DNA from: Atherinomorus stipes
Lineage: Eukaryota > Chordata > Actinopteri > Atheriniformes > Atherinidae
DNA: 64,000 nt
Reading direction: 5' to 3'
Assembly (NCBI GenBank): GCA_023101725.1
Contig: JALJCO010007810.1
Coordinates: forward strand, 242,499 to 306,498
The translations under genes were made by a program, and so were the position numbers. Below are positions 1 to 24,105 of the stretch, one piece after another. Numbering within the stretch: position 1 is the first letter of the stretch; each line of letters starts with the position of its first letter. The notes under the pieces are model-generated. The model did not search any database. It worked only from the letters and a program-made list of their open reading frames with translations, and was not told the origin of the DNA.

Positions 1-12235
<12,235 letters not shown>

Positions 12236-13497
12236 GATGAAGTCTGGGGAAGAGATACACCATGAGAAAAATCATTAAAAAGCAAAAACAAAAGGAGCCA
12301 TAAGTCTCCTTGATTGATCTTAAATCTCAGGTTCTCAAAAATGTGAGGCAAGCCTCTTGAGAGTTGCTTAAAGAGTGATTCAGTAAATGAAGGTGATGAA
12401 TATTATCAAAACCATAAGTTTAATGTTGGTGATACAGCTAAAGAGCTGAGTTACAGATCCTTCTACAGGGTAAGAGTCCGCATATATCCTGTATATTCAA
12501 ACCAAATCAAAAGACCATAACAAAATAAATGTTTTGGCAATCTTTAAAAAATGATCCCCAGCTTGTCTCTCATAAATTACAGACACATCAGGAAAAACTA
12601 CTTGGCATTTTTAAGCAGTGGTGCACTACTGTGTTAATAAACACTAAAACATAAAAGGATATTACTTAAATGAAAAGAACCCAAATTATTTCCACAGCAG
12701 AGTGCACAAGACAAATATTTCGTGCATCAAAATAGTATGTGGACCAATGAAGAAGAACGTTTTAACCATTACCCTGGTATAAAATCTTGTTCTATGTTAT
12801 GTTATGTTTGTAGTATTAATATAGTGTTATCACCATCACTTCCATAAATTTGCACTAGCTTTAATTGGGTTTGGACCAGGAGCAGAATCCTTGTGGTCAA
12901 TATAAAATCAAGGCAAGCCAGTGCCCATGAATACAAACCAGGAAATTTCTTTTCAGTAAGTAAAATCATTCATCGTCGTTATCCAGTACAATGCCTCCCG
13001 TTTTTCAGGATAAAGTACTGGTCAGGTCATTTCTACACATAACCCACCATTTCCTGCTGTAACCAATTTCTGGCGACACCGTTGTTGGTTGGATGAGTGA
13101 CAACCAGCTGGTACTGGTTAACAACGATGGGATAAATACTGAATTCCACAAGAGGTGTTAGCTACGTAGCTAGCATTGGCTAGCTGACCACCGCTAATCA
13201 ACTGGTTTAACTTTTAAAATGACAAAGTGTCGGTTACCACAAGTAAATGCTTTTAGGAGGACACACAAAAATGCTTCGCTTATCAGTAGTTAATACACCA
13301 GTTGTTAATTTAATAAGAATTCAGACAGCTTTCTCGCAGCTACAACTAACATAGCTAACGTCTACCCATAGAGGATATTAGCGGATGTTGGCATTAACAC
13401 TGATTTAGCGTTACAAAACAGTTAAGCTTCGGGTATGTTTATTAGCAATATGACGTTTTATATGGCTTAAAGGGGTGGATGCCGCCGGTTCCTACCT
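12236..13497. other. First intron of armh3, nothing else recognised
   Basis: AT-rich sequence between the inferred 5' UTR exon and the first coding exon. I see no ORF of interest, no clear transposon end and no RNA gene. Confidence 0.4.
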
Positions 13498-13610
13498 CAA
13501 TTAAAAGCGTGAAAATTTATGGCGTAAATGTAGTTCATGAATCCTTGTCACAGCAGCATCAGCTAGCATACTGACATCGTTAGCCTTCAACTGTTTTTTT
13601 TTTGTTTTTT
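13498..13610 (-). promoter_or_regulatory. armh3: Probable armh3 5' UTR exon and promoter area
   Basis: The first coding exon is preceded by an acceptor (ccccag, then acttcatc before the ATG at 12235), so a noncoding exon must lie upstream. On the minus strand a good donor, GAG|GTAGGA, falls at about 13498, just downstream of a T-rich stretch near 13590-13613. The exon end is seen; the transcription start is inferred. No TATA box is visible. Confidence 0.4.
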
Positions 13611-13798
13611 TTTTCCTAAGGCCTTCCGCTGGTCTTCAGGGTCTTAGTGCCCAACAGATACTGGTGTCTTGCTCCTCTTTACAACATTAGAAATCAATGT
13701 CACGTTCTCAGTGGATTGCCAGCATGTGCACTTGCTATAATATCTATAATTTAGTTTTTATTATTATTATCTAACTTATTTTTAACCAAGTAAGTCAA

Positions 13799-13891
13799 CT
13801 AATAATATAATATAATATAATATAATATAATATAATATAATATAATATAATATAATATAATATAATATAATATAATATAATATAATATAAT
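13799..13891. repeat. (TATAA)n microsatellite
   Basis: About 18 perfect copies of the 5-bp unit ATAAT/TATAA, just upstream of armh3. Confidence 0.95.
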
Positions 13892-14005
13892 GGACCATCA
13901 GGAGTTGCAGAAAAAAATTGGTCTTAGCATTACACAATTGATGGGCTTAGCTACACTACTGCCAAAAGTCTTTGCTCACCTGCCTTGACTCACATATGAG
14001 CTTAA

Positions 14006-14627
14006 AGGGATATTGTGTAAGTTCTCCTGTGTTTTATCCACAAAAACTGATTATTTGGTTCAAAAGTGTTTTTTCATTAATCAGTAATCACTCCCATCAA
14101 CAAAATGAAGTGCTCCTCTAAGTTCTAAATTTGCCGTTTGTATCATTCATTTACACATCGAGCGGGTCGGCTCGGTGGAGGCTGCCATGTCGTATCGCCA
14201 TGTTTTTGCGTTCGGGAGAAGTGTGACGGTAGGAAAACACAGAAACTCACTGGACACACCGGAGTTGTCAGCTCAGTTCGAGGTAATGCCTTTGAAAAGT
14301 AACCGCGCTGCAGAGGGGGAGAGACTAGCGTCTCACTGACGCTGGGTTCAAGTGCAGTCGGGCAGACGGCCGTTAGTAACAAACCAGATGTTATTTTAAT
14401 CAATAAAGCCGAGCGAAAGACGGTAAAACATGGGTCAGGGAAAACAATACGACATCGCCATGACAACCGAACAGATGTGGACTGATGTCACTGTAACTGA
14501 CGGACCACGTCTTCACATAGAGGCTGGTGATAACTTTACATGCATCGGCTGTCGTCGGTCTGCCCGGTTTCACGCGAATGCAGCATGAAAAGTACGAGGG
14601 AGCTGCTCCCGATTACACAGTGTCCCT
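14006..14627. mobile_element. TTAA-flanked MITE nested in the Tc1 copy, 622 bp
   Basis: TTAA stands at 14002-14005 and 14628-14631. Left end AGGGATATTGTGTAA pairs with right end AGGGACACTGTGTAA in reverse complement. Removing the element and one TTAA rejoins the Tc1 sequence (gagcTTAAgtgacat), matching the undisturbed copy at 49235-49250. The insertion therefore postdates the Tc1 insertion. Confidence 0.85.
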
Positions 14628-15195
14628 TTAAGTGACATTCCATTCCCAATCCATAGGGTCTGGACCTGCTTTATGCACTGGTGCACAGTCATGTTGGAAG
14701 AGGAAAGGGCCAGCTCCAAACTGTCCCCACAAGGTTGGGAGCATGGAATTGTCCAAAATGTCTTGGTATGCTGAAGCATTCAGAGTTCCTTTCACTGGAA
14801 CTAAGGAGCCAAGCCCAGCTCCTGAAAAACAACCTCATACCATAATACCCCCTCCACCAAACTTTATACTTGGCAGAATGCAGTCAGACAAGTACCATTG
14901 TCCTGGCAACCGCCAAACCCAGACCCACCCAATCAAATTGCCAAATGGAGAAGCACGATTCGTCACTCCAGAGAATACCTCCACTACTCTAGAGGCCAGT
15001 GGCGGCTGCTTTACACCACTGCATCCCACGCTTTGCATTGTACTTGGTGATGTATGGCTTGGATGCAGCTGCTCATCCATGGAAACCCATTCCATGAAGG
15101 TCTCTGCGCACTGTTCTTGAGCTGATCTGAAGGCCACGTTTAAGTTTGGAGGTCTGAGTGATTGACTCTGCAGAAAGTTGGTGACCTCATCACAC

Positions 15196-15290
15196 TATGA
15201 AAAATGAATGAAATGAATGAAAATGAAATGAAAAATACTTTATTCATCCCCGAAGGGAAATTCAGTATTGTAAAAGCTCACTTTTTTTTT
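15196..15290. repeat. LINE-type 3' tail fragment inserted in the Tc1 copy
   Basis: The sequence gaaatgaaaaatactttattcatcccc...gaagggaaattcag followed by a T run interrupts the Tc1 element between cactatg and tgtgcttcagcatcc. The same segment recurs at 22556-22625. This tail resembles the 3' end of a fish LINE (Rex/CR1-like); the family assignment is from memory and tentative. Confidence 0.55.
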
Positions 15291-15640
15291 TATGTGCTTC
15301 AGCATCCACTGACCCCACTCCATCAGTTTACGTGGCCTACCACTTTATGGCTGAGTTGCTGTTGTTCCCAAACACTTCCATTTTCTTATAATACAGCTGA
15401 CTGTGGAATATTTAGGAGTGAGGAAATTTCCCAACTGGATTTGTTACAGGGGTGGCATCCTATCACAGTTCCATGCTGGAATTCACAGAGCTCCTGACAG
15501 CGACCCAGTCTTTCACAAATGTTTGCAAAAACAGTTGGCATGCCTAGCTGCATTTTATACACCTGTGGCCATGGAAGTGATTAGAACACTTGATTCCAAT
15601 CATTTGGATGGGGGAACAGTACTTTTAGCAATATAGTGTA

Positions 15641-15834
15641 CAACTCCACTACTTCCTGAACTTCATCCAACTCCCTTGTTTCCTGTCTCTCATTACTGGA
15701 CAAATTGATCAATCCAGGTGTGCCTGACCTCATTCATCACGACGGCAATGCCCAAACACACCTGGACTAATCTGTTTGTCCAGTAATGAAGACAGGAAAC
15801 AAAGGAGGTTTAAGTTCAGGAAGTCATGGAGTTG
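15641..15834. mobile_element. Hairpin MITE, copy 1 (about 194 bp, near-palindromic)
   Basis: The left arm caactccactacttcctgaa is mirrored by the right arm ttcaggaagtcatggagttg, and the inner arms continue the pairing (tttcctgtct...agacaggaaa). It starts immediately at the right TA of the Tc1 copy. A second copy is at about 44938-45132. No coding capacity; a transcript would fold into a long stem. Confidence 0.75.
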
Positions 15835-15841
15835 TACATAT

Positions 15842-16140
15842 AGCCAATTAAATGCATAATGGTAAGCCAGAAAAATAAAGGGAACACTGGGGTCTTGATT
15901 AAGTTAAATGTAGATGGGCTCTAGACAAGAAAATTTAATAATTAAAAAAATAAAACAAAAAGGAAGTCATAGTGATCGACATGAAATGCTACACAAGATT
16001 TATACCGATTAGCAGCAGAATAAGATAAATATATGAGTTTTCTTCAGTGATGCTACAGGATGATAGGATTCAATTTCAAGCAAAATGAGCTGTTGTCGCT
16101 ACAGTGGAAAAAAACAAAGAAAATTGGGCCTCATCCCCAC
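15842..16140. other. Intergenic, nothing recognised
   Basis: AT-rich sequence between the hairpin MITE and the promoter-like segment. I see no gene or clear repeat end. Confidence 0.4.
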
Positions 16141-16164
16141 CCCTCTGCCTCAATTACGTCGGAC

Positions 16165-16334
16165 TCACCGATTGGCTTGTCTTAATTGGCGAAATACAAT
16201 ATGTAGCGCTGTGATTGGCTGTCTGTCTCAGTAAGGCATTCCATATAAATAAGCGGAGCTAGTTTACTCAGTTTTCAGAGGAGCCAGATATTCGTGCTGC
16301 ACATTACTGATTTAATACGACATTGTTTCTGGGG
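16165..16334 (+). promoter_or_regulatory. TATA/CCAAT promoter-like segment and candidate 5' exon
   Basis: Inverted CCAAT boxes (ATTGG at 16171 and 16214, with another at about 16185) precede TATAAATA at 16244-16251. A transcript starting about 30 bp downstream would reach a good donor, GGGG|GTAAGG, at 16334/16335. The next suitable acceptor on this strand is gttgcag just before the ATG at 17693, so this is a plausible promoter and noncoding first exon of the transposase-like gene. This is inference from motif order; no transcript data. Confidence 0.45.
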
Positions 16335-17690
16335 GTAAGGCACGCTGTTCTAGTCCACTTTTTAAAGTTTACTTCACTTTCTCGCTACCCGCAGGGAACA
16401 CTGGCAAGACAGCCGCCTGCTGTAAATCTTACTGTAATATGTTCTGTCCTCCATGCTGAACCCAACACAGGGTTGACATGTTCAAAGCTATACTGAAAAT
16501 ATATATACATCTTTTATTGCCCTGTTCAGGAATCCTCCGACTTGGTTGTGGCCAAAGAGGAAAGTTAGCGTAGCTGCACCGCCATGTTTCCCCTTTCAGT
16601 GAAACTACAATTGGGCTCGTGGCACTGAGCTAGTCAGCCGCCGGGCTGTAACTTCTTTCAAATTTTCGAGGAAAAAAAAGGCTGCCATCTCAACAGATCA
16701 AGTCTTTCCCACCAGGCCCGAAGCATCGAATATGGCAGGAAGTGAAATGTAAAAAGTAGAGAATTCAGTTAATTTCCAAAAGAAAAAAGTCTTTTAAAAT
16801 AAACAGCTGGACCAATATCGTATCAATGAACCCGTTCACATGCGACAATTTGATTATAATAAGATTTCTTGAGTTATCTGATTCTTGGGTTGCATGTAGA
16901 GGGGCTCAAAGAAGGATACACGCACACAAGGGAAACGAGGGTGAGGGGTGGATCGGGTTTCATTCCAGGTGCACGCGGACACATGAGAATCAAGGGGGAT
17001 CGGGTGTCAATAATACAACTTAGCACATGCACGAGATTTAAAAGTAGGGGGCGTCGGCTGCACGCACACGAGGAGTAAAATCGCTGCTGACTTCGGGTTA
17101 GGTGGAAATGCAGAGGCGCCCGATCGGATACGAAATTCGTAAAACATCTGTTCTATTCGTATCCGGTGGGTAGCAGGCTTTACACTAACGTAAGCTTATA
17201 GATTAAGTTGGCTTATTGCTGTAATAACTTCATAGTAAAATAAGTATTTATTTCTTTAGACACGTGCATTTTTCTTTGGTGAATTTTCAGAGGATTTCAG
17301 TCGTAACTCTGCGGAGTGTGTATCAGTTACAACATTTTTGAGTGTAATAAAAGTCAAGTGGCGCTACCTCCATATTTAAGCGAGCTCTGCCTCCCCCTAT
17401 ATATCAGGGATGTACGTGTCACTCATGATATTTGTCATAATGCAGTATTTACACCTCAACTACATGAGTACATGAATGAATAAAGATCGACTGCTTATAA
17501 AACACACTCAGGAAAAGAGTCCTTCCTGCTCAGATGTTTGTAGTCCTCTTTCATGGACCAAACACAGATTGTGGCTGGCTTCAGTGCCAAACAGAAAAGG
17601 GGAAAAACGTTCAGATTACAATAATAACATGATTCCATGATGTCCTGTTTCCATAATGATGCATCAGTGATGCTTGTTGCGTTGTTGCAG
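16335..17690. other. Probable first intron or intergenic sequence
   Basis: No domain, transposon terminus or RNA gene recognised. A short palindromic-looking CCCCTATATATCAGGGATG word near 17395 was too small to classify. Confidence 0.35.
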
Positions 17691-19027
17691 ACATGGCGTT
17701 TCACCCGACTCTGTCCTGTGTGCCTGGGACCACCCAGCTGCAGCTGAAGGCCAGTCCTGAGGCTCTGGCGGCTGCTGTGCTCAGGGGTCAGCAGCCTGTC
17801 ACTGAGAAGGTTAGGCCCATCCAGTCCGCCGAGGCTGAGGCGAGGGCCCGGGTGGCGGAGCAGGGAGGAAACCCTGCAGACCACCGCTGGGTCCTCAGCC
17901 AGATGGAGGTGCAGGCCGGCCAGTACAGGGGCCAAACCTTCCAGTGGCTACTGACCCACGACCTGGGCTACGCTGTGGGGCTGCTGGCCAGCCATGAGGC
18001 AGAGCGCGAGGGGGGTGACTCCAGCAGTACCCTCCTCATGTTATACAAGGATGCACTGCTGGAGTACGCTCGCCTCTTCCCTGCTGTGGCTGCCTCCATT
18101 GTCTCCAGGAAGAAGAGGAGCTTGGAGTCTGATGGCGACAAGCTGGTGGGGTTTGGCACATACAGCTCCCTCACCTACAGGGAGATGTACGAGAGCCGGG
18201 ACCAGGAGATCAGCAGGTAGAGAGGTGGTCTGCTTTGTTCTGAGTACCACGTCTGCACGCAGTTTACTTCAACCTGTTCCGTGTCCGTCTGTCAGCTACA
18301 GAAACTACGTGATGAAGACAATGGTGGGGAACGCTGGGTCAGCAGCTGCAGCAGTACCTGAAGGGCAGGAGGAGGCAGGAGCAGTCTGCTGCTGCGTCTC
18401 CACCCACCGCAGGCACCAGCAAAGCTCCTGCCTCCACGCCACCTTCACCCAAGCATCAGGAGCTTTCCTCATCAACTCCGAAGAAGAGGAGGGCCGCAGT
18501 TCTGATCAGACATTGAGTGTTGGGTTCCCCAAGGTTCAATTTTAGGCCCGATACTTTTTAATCTGTATATGTTGCCACTTGGGGACGTCATCAGGAGACA
18601 CGGCATTGACTTTCACAGCTATGCTGATGATACCCAGCTTTACATCGCCGTGTCTCCTGATGACCTGGAGCCAGTTAACACCCTTTTAAACTGTATTTTA
18701 GATATAAAGTCATGGATGGCAGAGAACTTCTTACAGCTCAACCAGGACAAAACTGAAGTTTTAATTATCGGTCCTGAACACAAGAGAGAGATCATTTTAC
18801 CAAAACTACAGAATTTTAATCCTTCTCAGTGTGTGAGAAACTTGGGTGTTCTTTTCGACTCTGAGCTGAATTTTATTCCACATATCAAGAATGTCACAAA
18901 GACAGGTTTTTATCATCTTAAAAACATCGCCAGAGTCCGCCCATTTCTCTCTCTTGCCAGCACGGAGGTGCTAATGCATGCTTTTATTTCCAGTAGAATA
19001 GACTACTGTAATGCCCTGCTCTCTGGT

Positions 19028-20435
19028 CAGGGCCGGTTCTAGAAAATGATGACTAGGGGTGCATCTCAGATCAGAGGGGGTGCACGTGCCTGGCACAATA
19101 TTCAACACTACATTATGCATTTCCCCGTCATTTAAAGTGAAATGATACTAGTCAAACAAGAATATTTAAAGTGTCTTTGAAATGCTTTATTGCAGCAATA
19201 TTGTGCTCGGAAAAGGCCTTCAAAAGCCCCGTGGCTTCAATTCGCACATCGGTCGAGAATACTTTCAATCTCTTGTATACTGATACTTTTTGTCCCTTAA
19301 AAGAAAATCACATGAATTTCACAATCACATTAAAATGATCTTTTTTAAATGTTTTTTCTTTTTTGTTATTATACATTTATAATTTTTCATAACTTAGCTG
19401 ACCCCTCCCAACATGATCTTTATTTGCAAAGTGGAGGAAAGATCGAATGATCTCATCTCAAATCTGTTCCTTGTCATCACTTTGCCAAAGCAAGATGTGT
19501 AAACTGGCCCAAATCCAGCCCAGTAGTCCTCAATCTCAGGTTTTCAACAAGCCTCATGCACAAAAGCAGTGAGATAATTGCTTTCATCTCAGGGATGGTG
19601 ACATCATACCAGCCATGAAATCTGGAGTTTGGCTGGAGTTGGTGTGTGTTTAGGTACTAGTGAGCATAACTGTTTAATTTGTGATGAGGTTCCAGCAATC
19701 CTCATCCGAAAACAGAGACAGGAAGTCACATGCACGAGCATCTGTGAAATCCTCGTGTCTGCGATGTCCCACAGGCTCGTCAGAGTCTTTGATCCATTCA
19801 TGGATCACTTCCTCACCTTTCAAACATGCCCAGCCATCATCAGTTACTCCCCTATTTTGATTATCCCCCCCCCCCCCCTTCTTTCTTCCATAACCGCGGC
19901 GGAGAAAACTTTCACCGTGATCAGTGTCTGACAGTTTGTGCAGCGCGAGCGCGCGCTGCGTCGGGTCGTCAGTCATCACTCGTCTCTGACGAACGAGAGG
20001 CCTGATCGTCCCCTTCTAATCCTGATCAGCAGCAAAGATCAGTGCAGCACCTCATCTGCACTGTAAAGGCTTCTGGGCGTTTAGTTTTTTATTCTAAAAG
20101 TCGCGATCTGTCTCTCACTCATTCCAACACGCTGCTGTTTTCGCCTTTTCTCTCTCTGTCACTCTGCTCTCCCGCGTTCTGCAGCACCGCGCGCAGACAG
20201 CAGGTGTAGGGTTTCAAAACTTTTTTTTCTCTGCTTTTTTCATGAGTTTTTTAGTGTGTTTTTCATTGAAACACTTAAAAAACAGCGTCTTGCTGATGCA
20301 GGTAACTGCGCATGGACGCAGATGGGTGACGTGCAATGACGGGCGCGTGCACTTGTCCCTCTTTCCAACTGAGCATGCAGACACATAAACTGAGGGTGCA
20401 ATGCATGCTTATGCACCCTCGTAGAACCGGGCCTG
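19028..20435. mobile_element. hAT-type element, 1.4 kb, nested in the L2 LINE
   Basis: Ends CAGGGCCGGTTCTA and, in reverse complement, CAGGCCCGGTTCTA. Flanked by the exact octamer TCTCTGGT at 19020-19027 and 20436-20443. Excising it with one octamer restores the L2 reading frame across the join. No intact transposase; a poly-C tract lies at 19866-19878. Non-autonomous or a deletion derivative. Confidence 0.9.
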
Positions 20436-21250
20436 TCTCTGGTCTTCCTAAGAAGAACATATCAAGTTTGCAACTTCTTCAGAACTCAGCGGCACGAGTT
20501 CTGACGAGGACCAGAGGGCGGGAACACATTACACCAGTTTTAAAATCGCTGCATTGGCTCCCCGTGCATTTCAGGATTGATTTTAAGGTTCTCTTAATAG
20601 TTTACAAATGTCTTAATGGTCTTGGGCCTTCTTATTTATCCAACCTGCTTTTAAATTATGAACCCTCGCAGACCCTGAGGTCCTCTGGCACCGACCTTTT
20701 AGTTGTTCCCAAAGTGAGAACTAAAACTCACGGCGAGGCCTCATTCAACCATTATGGGCCTCGTCTGTGGAACAGCCTGCCAGAGAACCTCAGGGCTGCA
20801 GAGACTGTTGAAATTTTTAAGAAGGGGCTCAAGACCTACCTTTTTAACTTAGCTTTCAATTAATTTGTTATTTGTATTTTTGACTGTTTTATTAATTGAT
20901 TTTTATTTATTTATTAATTATCTATTATCTATCTTATATTTGTAGTTTTTATTTGCTCTTATTGACTTTTACTTGGTTTAGTATCTTAAAATCAGCTCCA
21001 GTGTTATCCTCATGGGGGTCCTGCACGCTGAGAGCTCGGCTTTTTGGTCTGTGGGGTTTTCTCCATTGTGGGGGCTCTCTTGGTTGGGGTGGCTAGGGGG
21101 TCCTGCTCTGCAATTGTATGGTTGTGGTGTGGGGGCCCCTGGCGGCCGGGACCTGGAGGGTCCCCCTGGTGGTGGCCTCAGAGACCATGGTGGCTCTCAG
21201 TGTGGACAGATCCCCAAGATATCGTTTCCTCACAGCAGTGCCAAGCCAGG

Positions 21251-21255
<5 letters not shown>

Positions 21256-21297
<42 letters not shown>

Positions 21298-21298
21298 G
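21256..21298. repeat. (GT)n(G)n simple repeat in the L2 3' UTR
   Basis: A run of about 12 GT units passes directly into about 18 G residues. Confidence 0.9.
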
Positions 21299-21664
21299 AC
21301 CTATGTAATTGTTCGTCATTTTGTCTTTTTATTGAAATGTTGTTTTTAATATGTAAAGCACTTTGTGCTACATTTGTATGAAAAGTGCTTTATAAATAAA
21401 TTTCATTCATTCATTCAGTAAGTTCACATTGACAGAGTTTATCTTCAGCAGAGGTTGCTGGCGGTGAGCTGATGGTTGTCTCCTTCTCCAGGTTCTGCGG
21501 ATGATGAAGACGACCAGTTGGTGGTGGAGACTGCAGCTGCAGAACAGGAGCTGTCAGCTTCAGGTAATTCAGCCTGTTTGCTGTATGTGGAGTTTGTGTC
21601 TGTGTGTCGGGAGTACATGTAGATCTTGGTGTGCCTTGAAATGGGTGAAAAATAACATAATAAG

Positions 21665-22416
21665 GCCCAATCCCAATTCTCTTTTTTACCCCTACCCCTT
21701 GGCCCTTGCACTTAAAACGAAGCTACAAGGGGTAGGGGTGAAAGTCAACCCCTACAAATTGGGACCCCCCTTCAACAATCACATACGTCATCAGTGATCC
21801 CGCCGACTTGTGTGTAAGCAGATGTGCGCTGAGCTGTCGGCGCAAATCTGGAGAAATCAAGCCGTCTACAGCTGTGGATAAACGATGAACAAATCCGATT
21901 TGCGCATGACATCCCTGCTTGTTATATATCCCACGAAGGACTTCCATGTAAATTAAGACCAGCAGCGATGTTGCCGAATTTTTTATTGATTATCTATCAC
22001 TGTAAATTATCAGGGCTGCAGAGCCCTGCTGGTTTTCAGCCTGGTAGCGTTTATATAACTGAAGCGTCAATGTAGTACTCGCAATTTTTTTTTCATGTGC
22101 ATTTTACAAAGAAAATGACTATTAAACATTTAAACAGCGTTAAACTAGACTGTACAATGGTTTTCACACTTTTTAAACTTTATTTATGGAGAAATATTTA
22201 TATTTGTGGATGTTTTTGGACTCAGTAGCAGCCATCTTGCCAGTGATTTACATGCCCCTTCGTTTGAAGTGCGCTCCCGAAAAATCTTTGTTTGAAGGGG
22301 TATATAGCCCTACCCCTTAGCCCTTCCCCTCCGTCCTAACAGATATTGGGACCCCCCTACCCCTACACATGAACATGCAAAACGGAGGGGTAGGGCCAAG
22401 GGGTGAAATGGGATTC
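21665..22416. mobile_element. CCCAAT-ended MITE, larger copy, in an intron
   Basis: Left end GCCCAATCCCAATTCT and right end in reverse complement GAATCCCATTTCACCCCTTGG, with shared subterminal acccctaccccttggccct. The same family gives 8936-9171 (reverse, deleted) and the seed of the tandem array at 52861-53160. It lies in the intron between the exons at 21492 and 22859. Confidence 0.65.
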
Positions 22417-22550
22417 ACCCTACAAATAGTGTCCATATAGGATCTATGATGATCATAAAAGACATGAAAATAAATTATAGACTCGTCTTTCTAAAGTTTA
22501 GTTTTATTTTCAGAGCACTGGCTCATCATAATTTGTCAGATGTAGGTGTT

Positions 22551-22625
22551 TCTGAAATGAAATGAAAAATACTTTATTCATCCCAGAAGGGAAATTCAGC
22601 ATTGTAAAAAGCTCACTCTTTTTTC
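22551..22625. repeat. LINE-type 3' tail fragment, second copy
   Basis: gaaatgaaatgaaaaatactttattcatccc...gaagggaaattcag matches the insertion at 15196-15290. The unit TGAAA is repeated at one end. Confidence 0.55.
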
Positions 22626-24010
22626 TTTTATATTGCTGTGGATGTCAGAAAGGGAGGAAATTAGTTCTCTTCCCCTTCAGGAGGAGTGACGGTAGCAATG
22701 CACCCTGACAAGAAAAAGCTGGCTTGTGTTAAACTGTGGGCGTTCTGAGAATAAATGGAGCTAAAAAATCAAGCTGGACGTGAAAGGAAATCAGTTCCAT
22801 CATATATGACAAGCTCATTTTCACAATTAATTTATCTTTATTTCTGTACTGTTCACAGGATCCTCGACGACGACGACTCCTCATTTTCAGCTTCCTTCTC
22901 CTGCAGCAGCCGCTGCAGCAGGTCTGCCAGCACAGACCCCTCGTGAAGCGGCTCCTTCTGACCCGGTAAGTGAACTCTGAAGGTTTGGCTGCAGGTCTGT
23001 TTATGAGGCAGCAGCTCGGTTCTGACCCGTGATGGATGTGTTGCAGCTCCTCCTACCGGAGGCCTGGAAACGCTGCCTGCCTTTGGAGCAGCAGGAGTGG
23101 ATCAGCGAGGTGCTGTTTACGAGGGACCCAAAGGGCAGGCCCGTGCTGACCAAAGAGCTCAGGCTGTGGTACCACCCACCCGGACCACGCCCTGTGTACA
23201 GCCAGTGCCCCTCCTCTCCGGACCCTTTCTTCCAGCTGCCCTTGTTCTTGTGGGCGCCACATCGCATGTGGCTGTACCAGCTCAAGTGTCCACGCTGCGC
23301 GCAGAAGCTGACATGCTGCGGTCTGTACAAGACCGTGCGTAAAGTGCTGGACCTTGATGGCTGGTACTACATGGCGACAGAGTACCTGGAGTGCAGGTAA
23401 ACATGATGAAACTGAAGATGGCGACAGGTGATCACGGTTTCACGGGAAGTTTTGAACTGCATCTATTTTTTTTTCCCCTGCAGAAGCTGCAGGAAGAAGG
23501 TGGCAGCCTGGTCCCGGACCGTGAGGGAGCAGCTGACTCTGTACCACCAGCACCTGTTCCCTGCTGTGCTGGCATACAGGTAGATGTGATGATGTCACAG
23601 TGATGTCAAAGGAAAAGTCCCTGCTGACTGTTGACTGTCTACTGCAGACTCTCCTGTGACCGCAAGGTGCTGGACCAGATGAAGGGCGGGACGCTGGACA
23701 ACAGCCCCAGCCGCCTTCGCTCCACCCTGATGGCCAAGCACACGGAGGCCTGGATGAGCAGGTGCGTCGGCTACCTCGAGACCTGCTACATGTTCGAGGT
23801 CTCTGGGGTGAGGAGGGAGCATCCAGTGCCTCCGCCACCGCAGATGCCGTCTGTCCCCAGCAGCAGCTGGCTTCTGTCCATGTACGCCAGGGAGACCTTC
23901 ACAAGGATCCACGAGCTGAGGGCCAAGGTCACCTCCACATTCGGCTCCATCCTGAAGATGGACTCCACCCAGAAGGTGAGTCTGTCTCATCTTGTCACAG
24001 CATCACGACC

Positions 24011-24105
24011 TCCACCTTTACACTGACCTGTCCGTCCTCTGACTTGTCTGTCCTCTGACCTGTCCGTCCTCTGACCTGCCTGTCCTCTGACCTGCCCGTC
24101 CTCTG
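24011..24105. repeat. 16-bp tandem repeat at the end of an intron
   Basis: About six copies of TGACCTGTCCGTCCTC with small changes run straight into the acceptor ctctgcag of the exon at 24109. They form its pyrimidine-rich tract. Confidence 0.8.

Larger units (their letters stand above)
13954..15638 (-). mobile_element. Decayed Tc1-like DNA transposon, copy 1
   Basis: Ends CACTACTGCCAAAAG and, in reverse complement, CACTATATTGC, flanked by TA (13952-13953; 15639-15640). Minus-strand coding remnants of the transposase are visible at 14570-14779 and 14835-15137 (for example [14 protein letters not shown] and NASAYQDILDNSML, the latter across a frame break). Compared with the copy at 49194 it lacks a central block of about 300 bp that would hold the PDLNPIEH-type catalytic motif. 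It carries two secondary insertions, at 14006-14627 and about 15196-15290. Inactive. Confidence 0.85.
18514..21417 (+). mobile_element. L2-type LINE, 5'-truncated, inserted at an exon/donor junction
   Basis: Reverse transcriptase core on the plus strand: a GVPQGS-like start (frameshifted), FHSYADDTQLY (catalytic YADD) at 18611-18643, then NLGVLFD; the C-terminal portion resumes at 20444 (LQLLQNSAARVLT, LHWLPV, FNHYGPRLWNSLP) and stops at 20861. The 3' end is a GC-rich leader, a (GT)n(G)n tract at 21256-21298, the phrase aaagcactttgtgcta and an attc repeat, all typical of L2. It is interrupted by a hAT-type element (19028-20435). The donor GTAAGTTC (21418-21425) of host exon 2 lies immediately after it. 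Confidence 0.85.

Noticed and set aside
21012..21381. Overlapping Gly/Pro/Trp-rich ORFs before the GT run
   Set aside because: They lie in the GC-rich 3' UTR of the L2 element, after the ORF stop at 20861, and have no family features.
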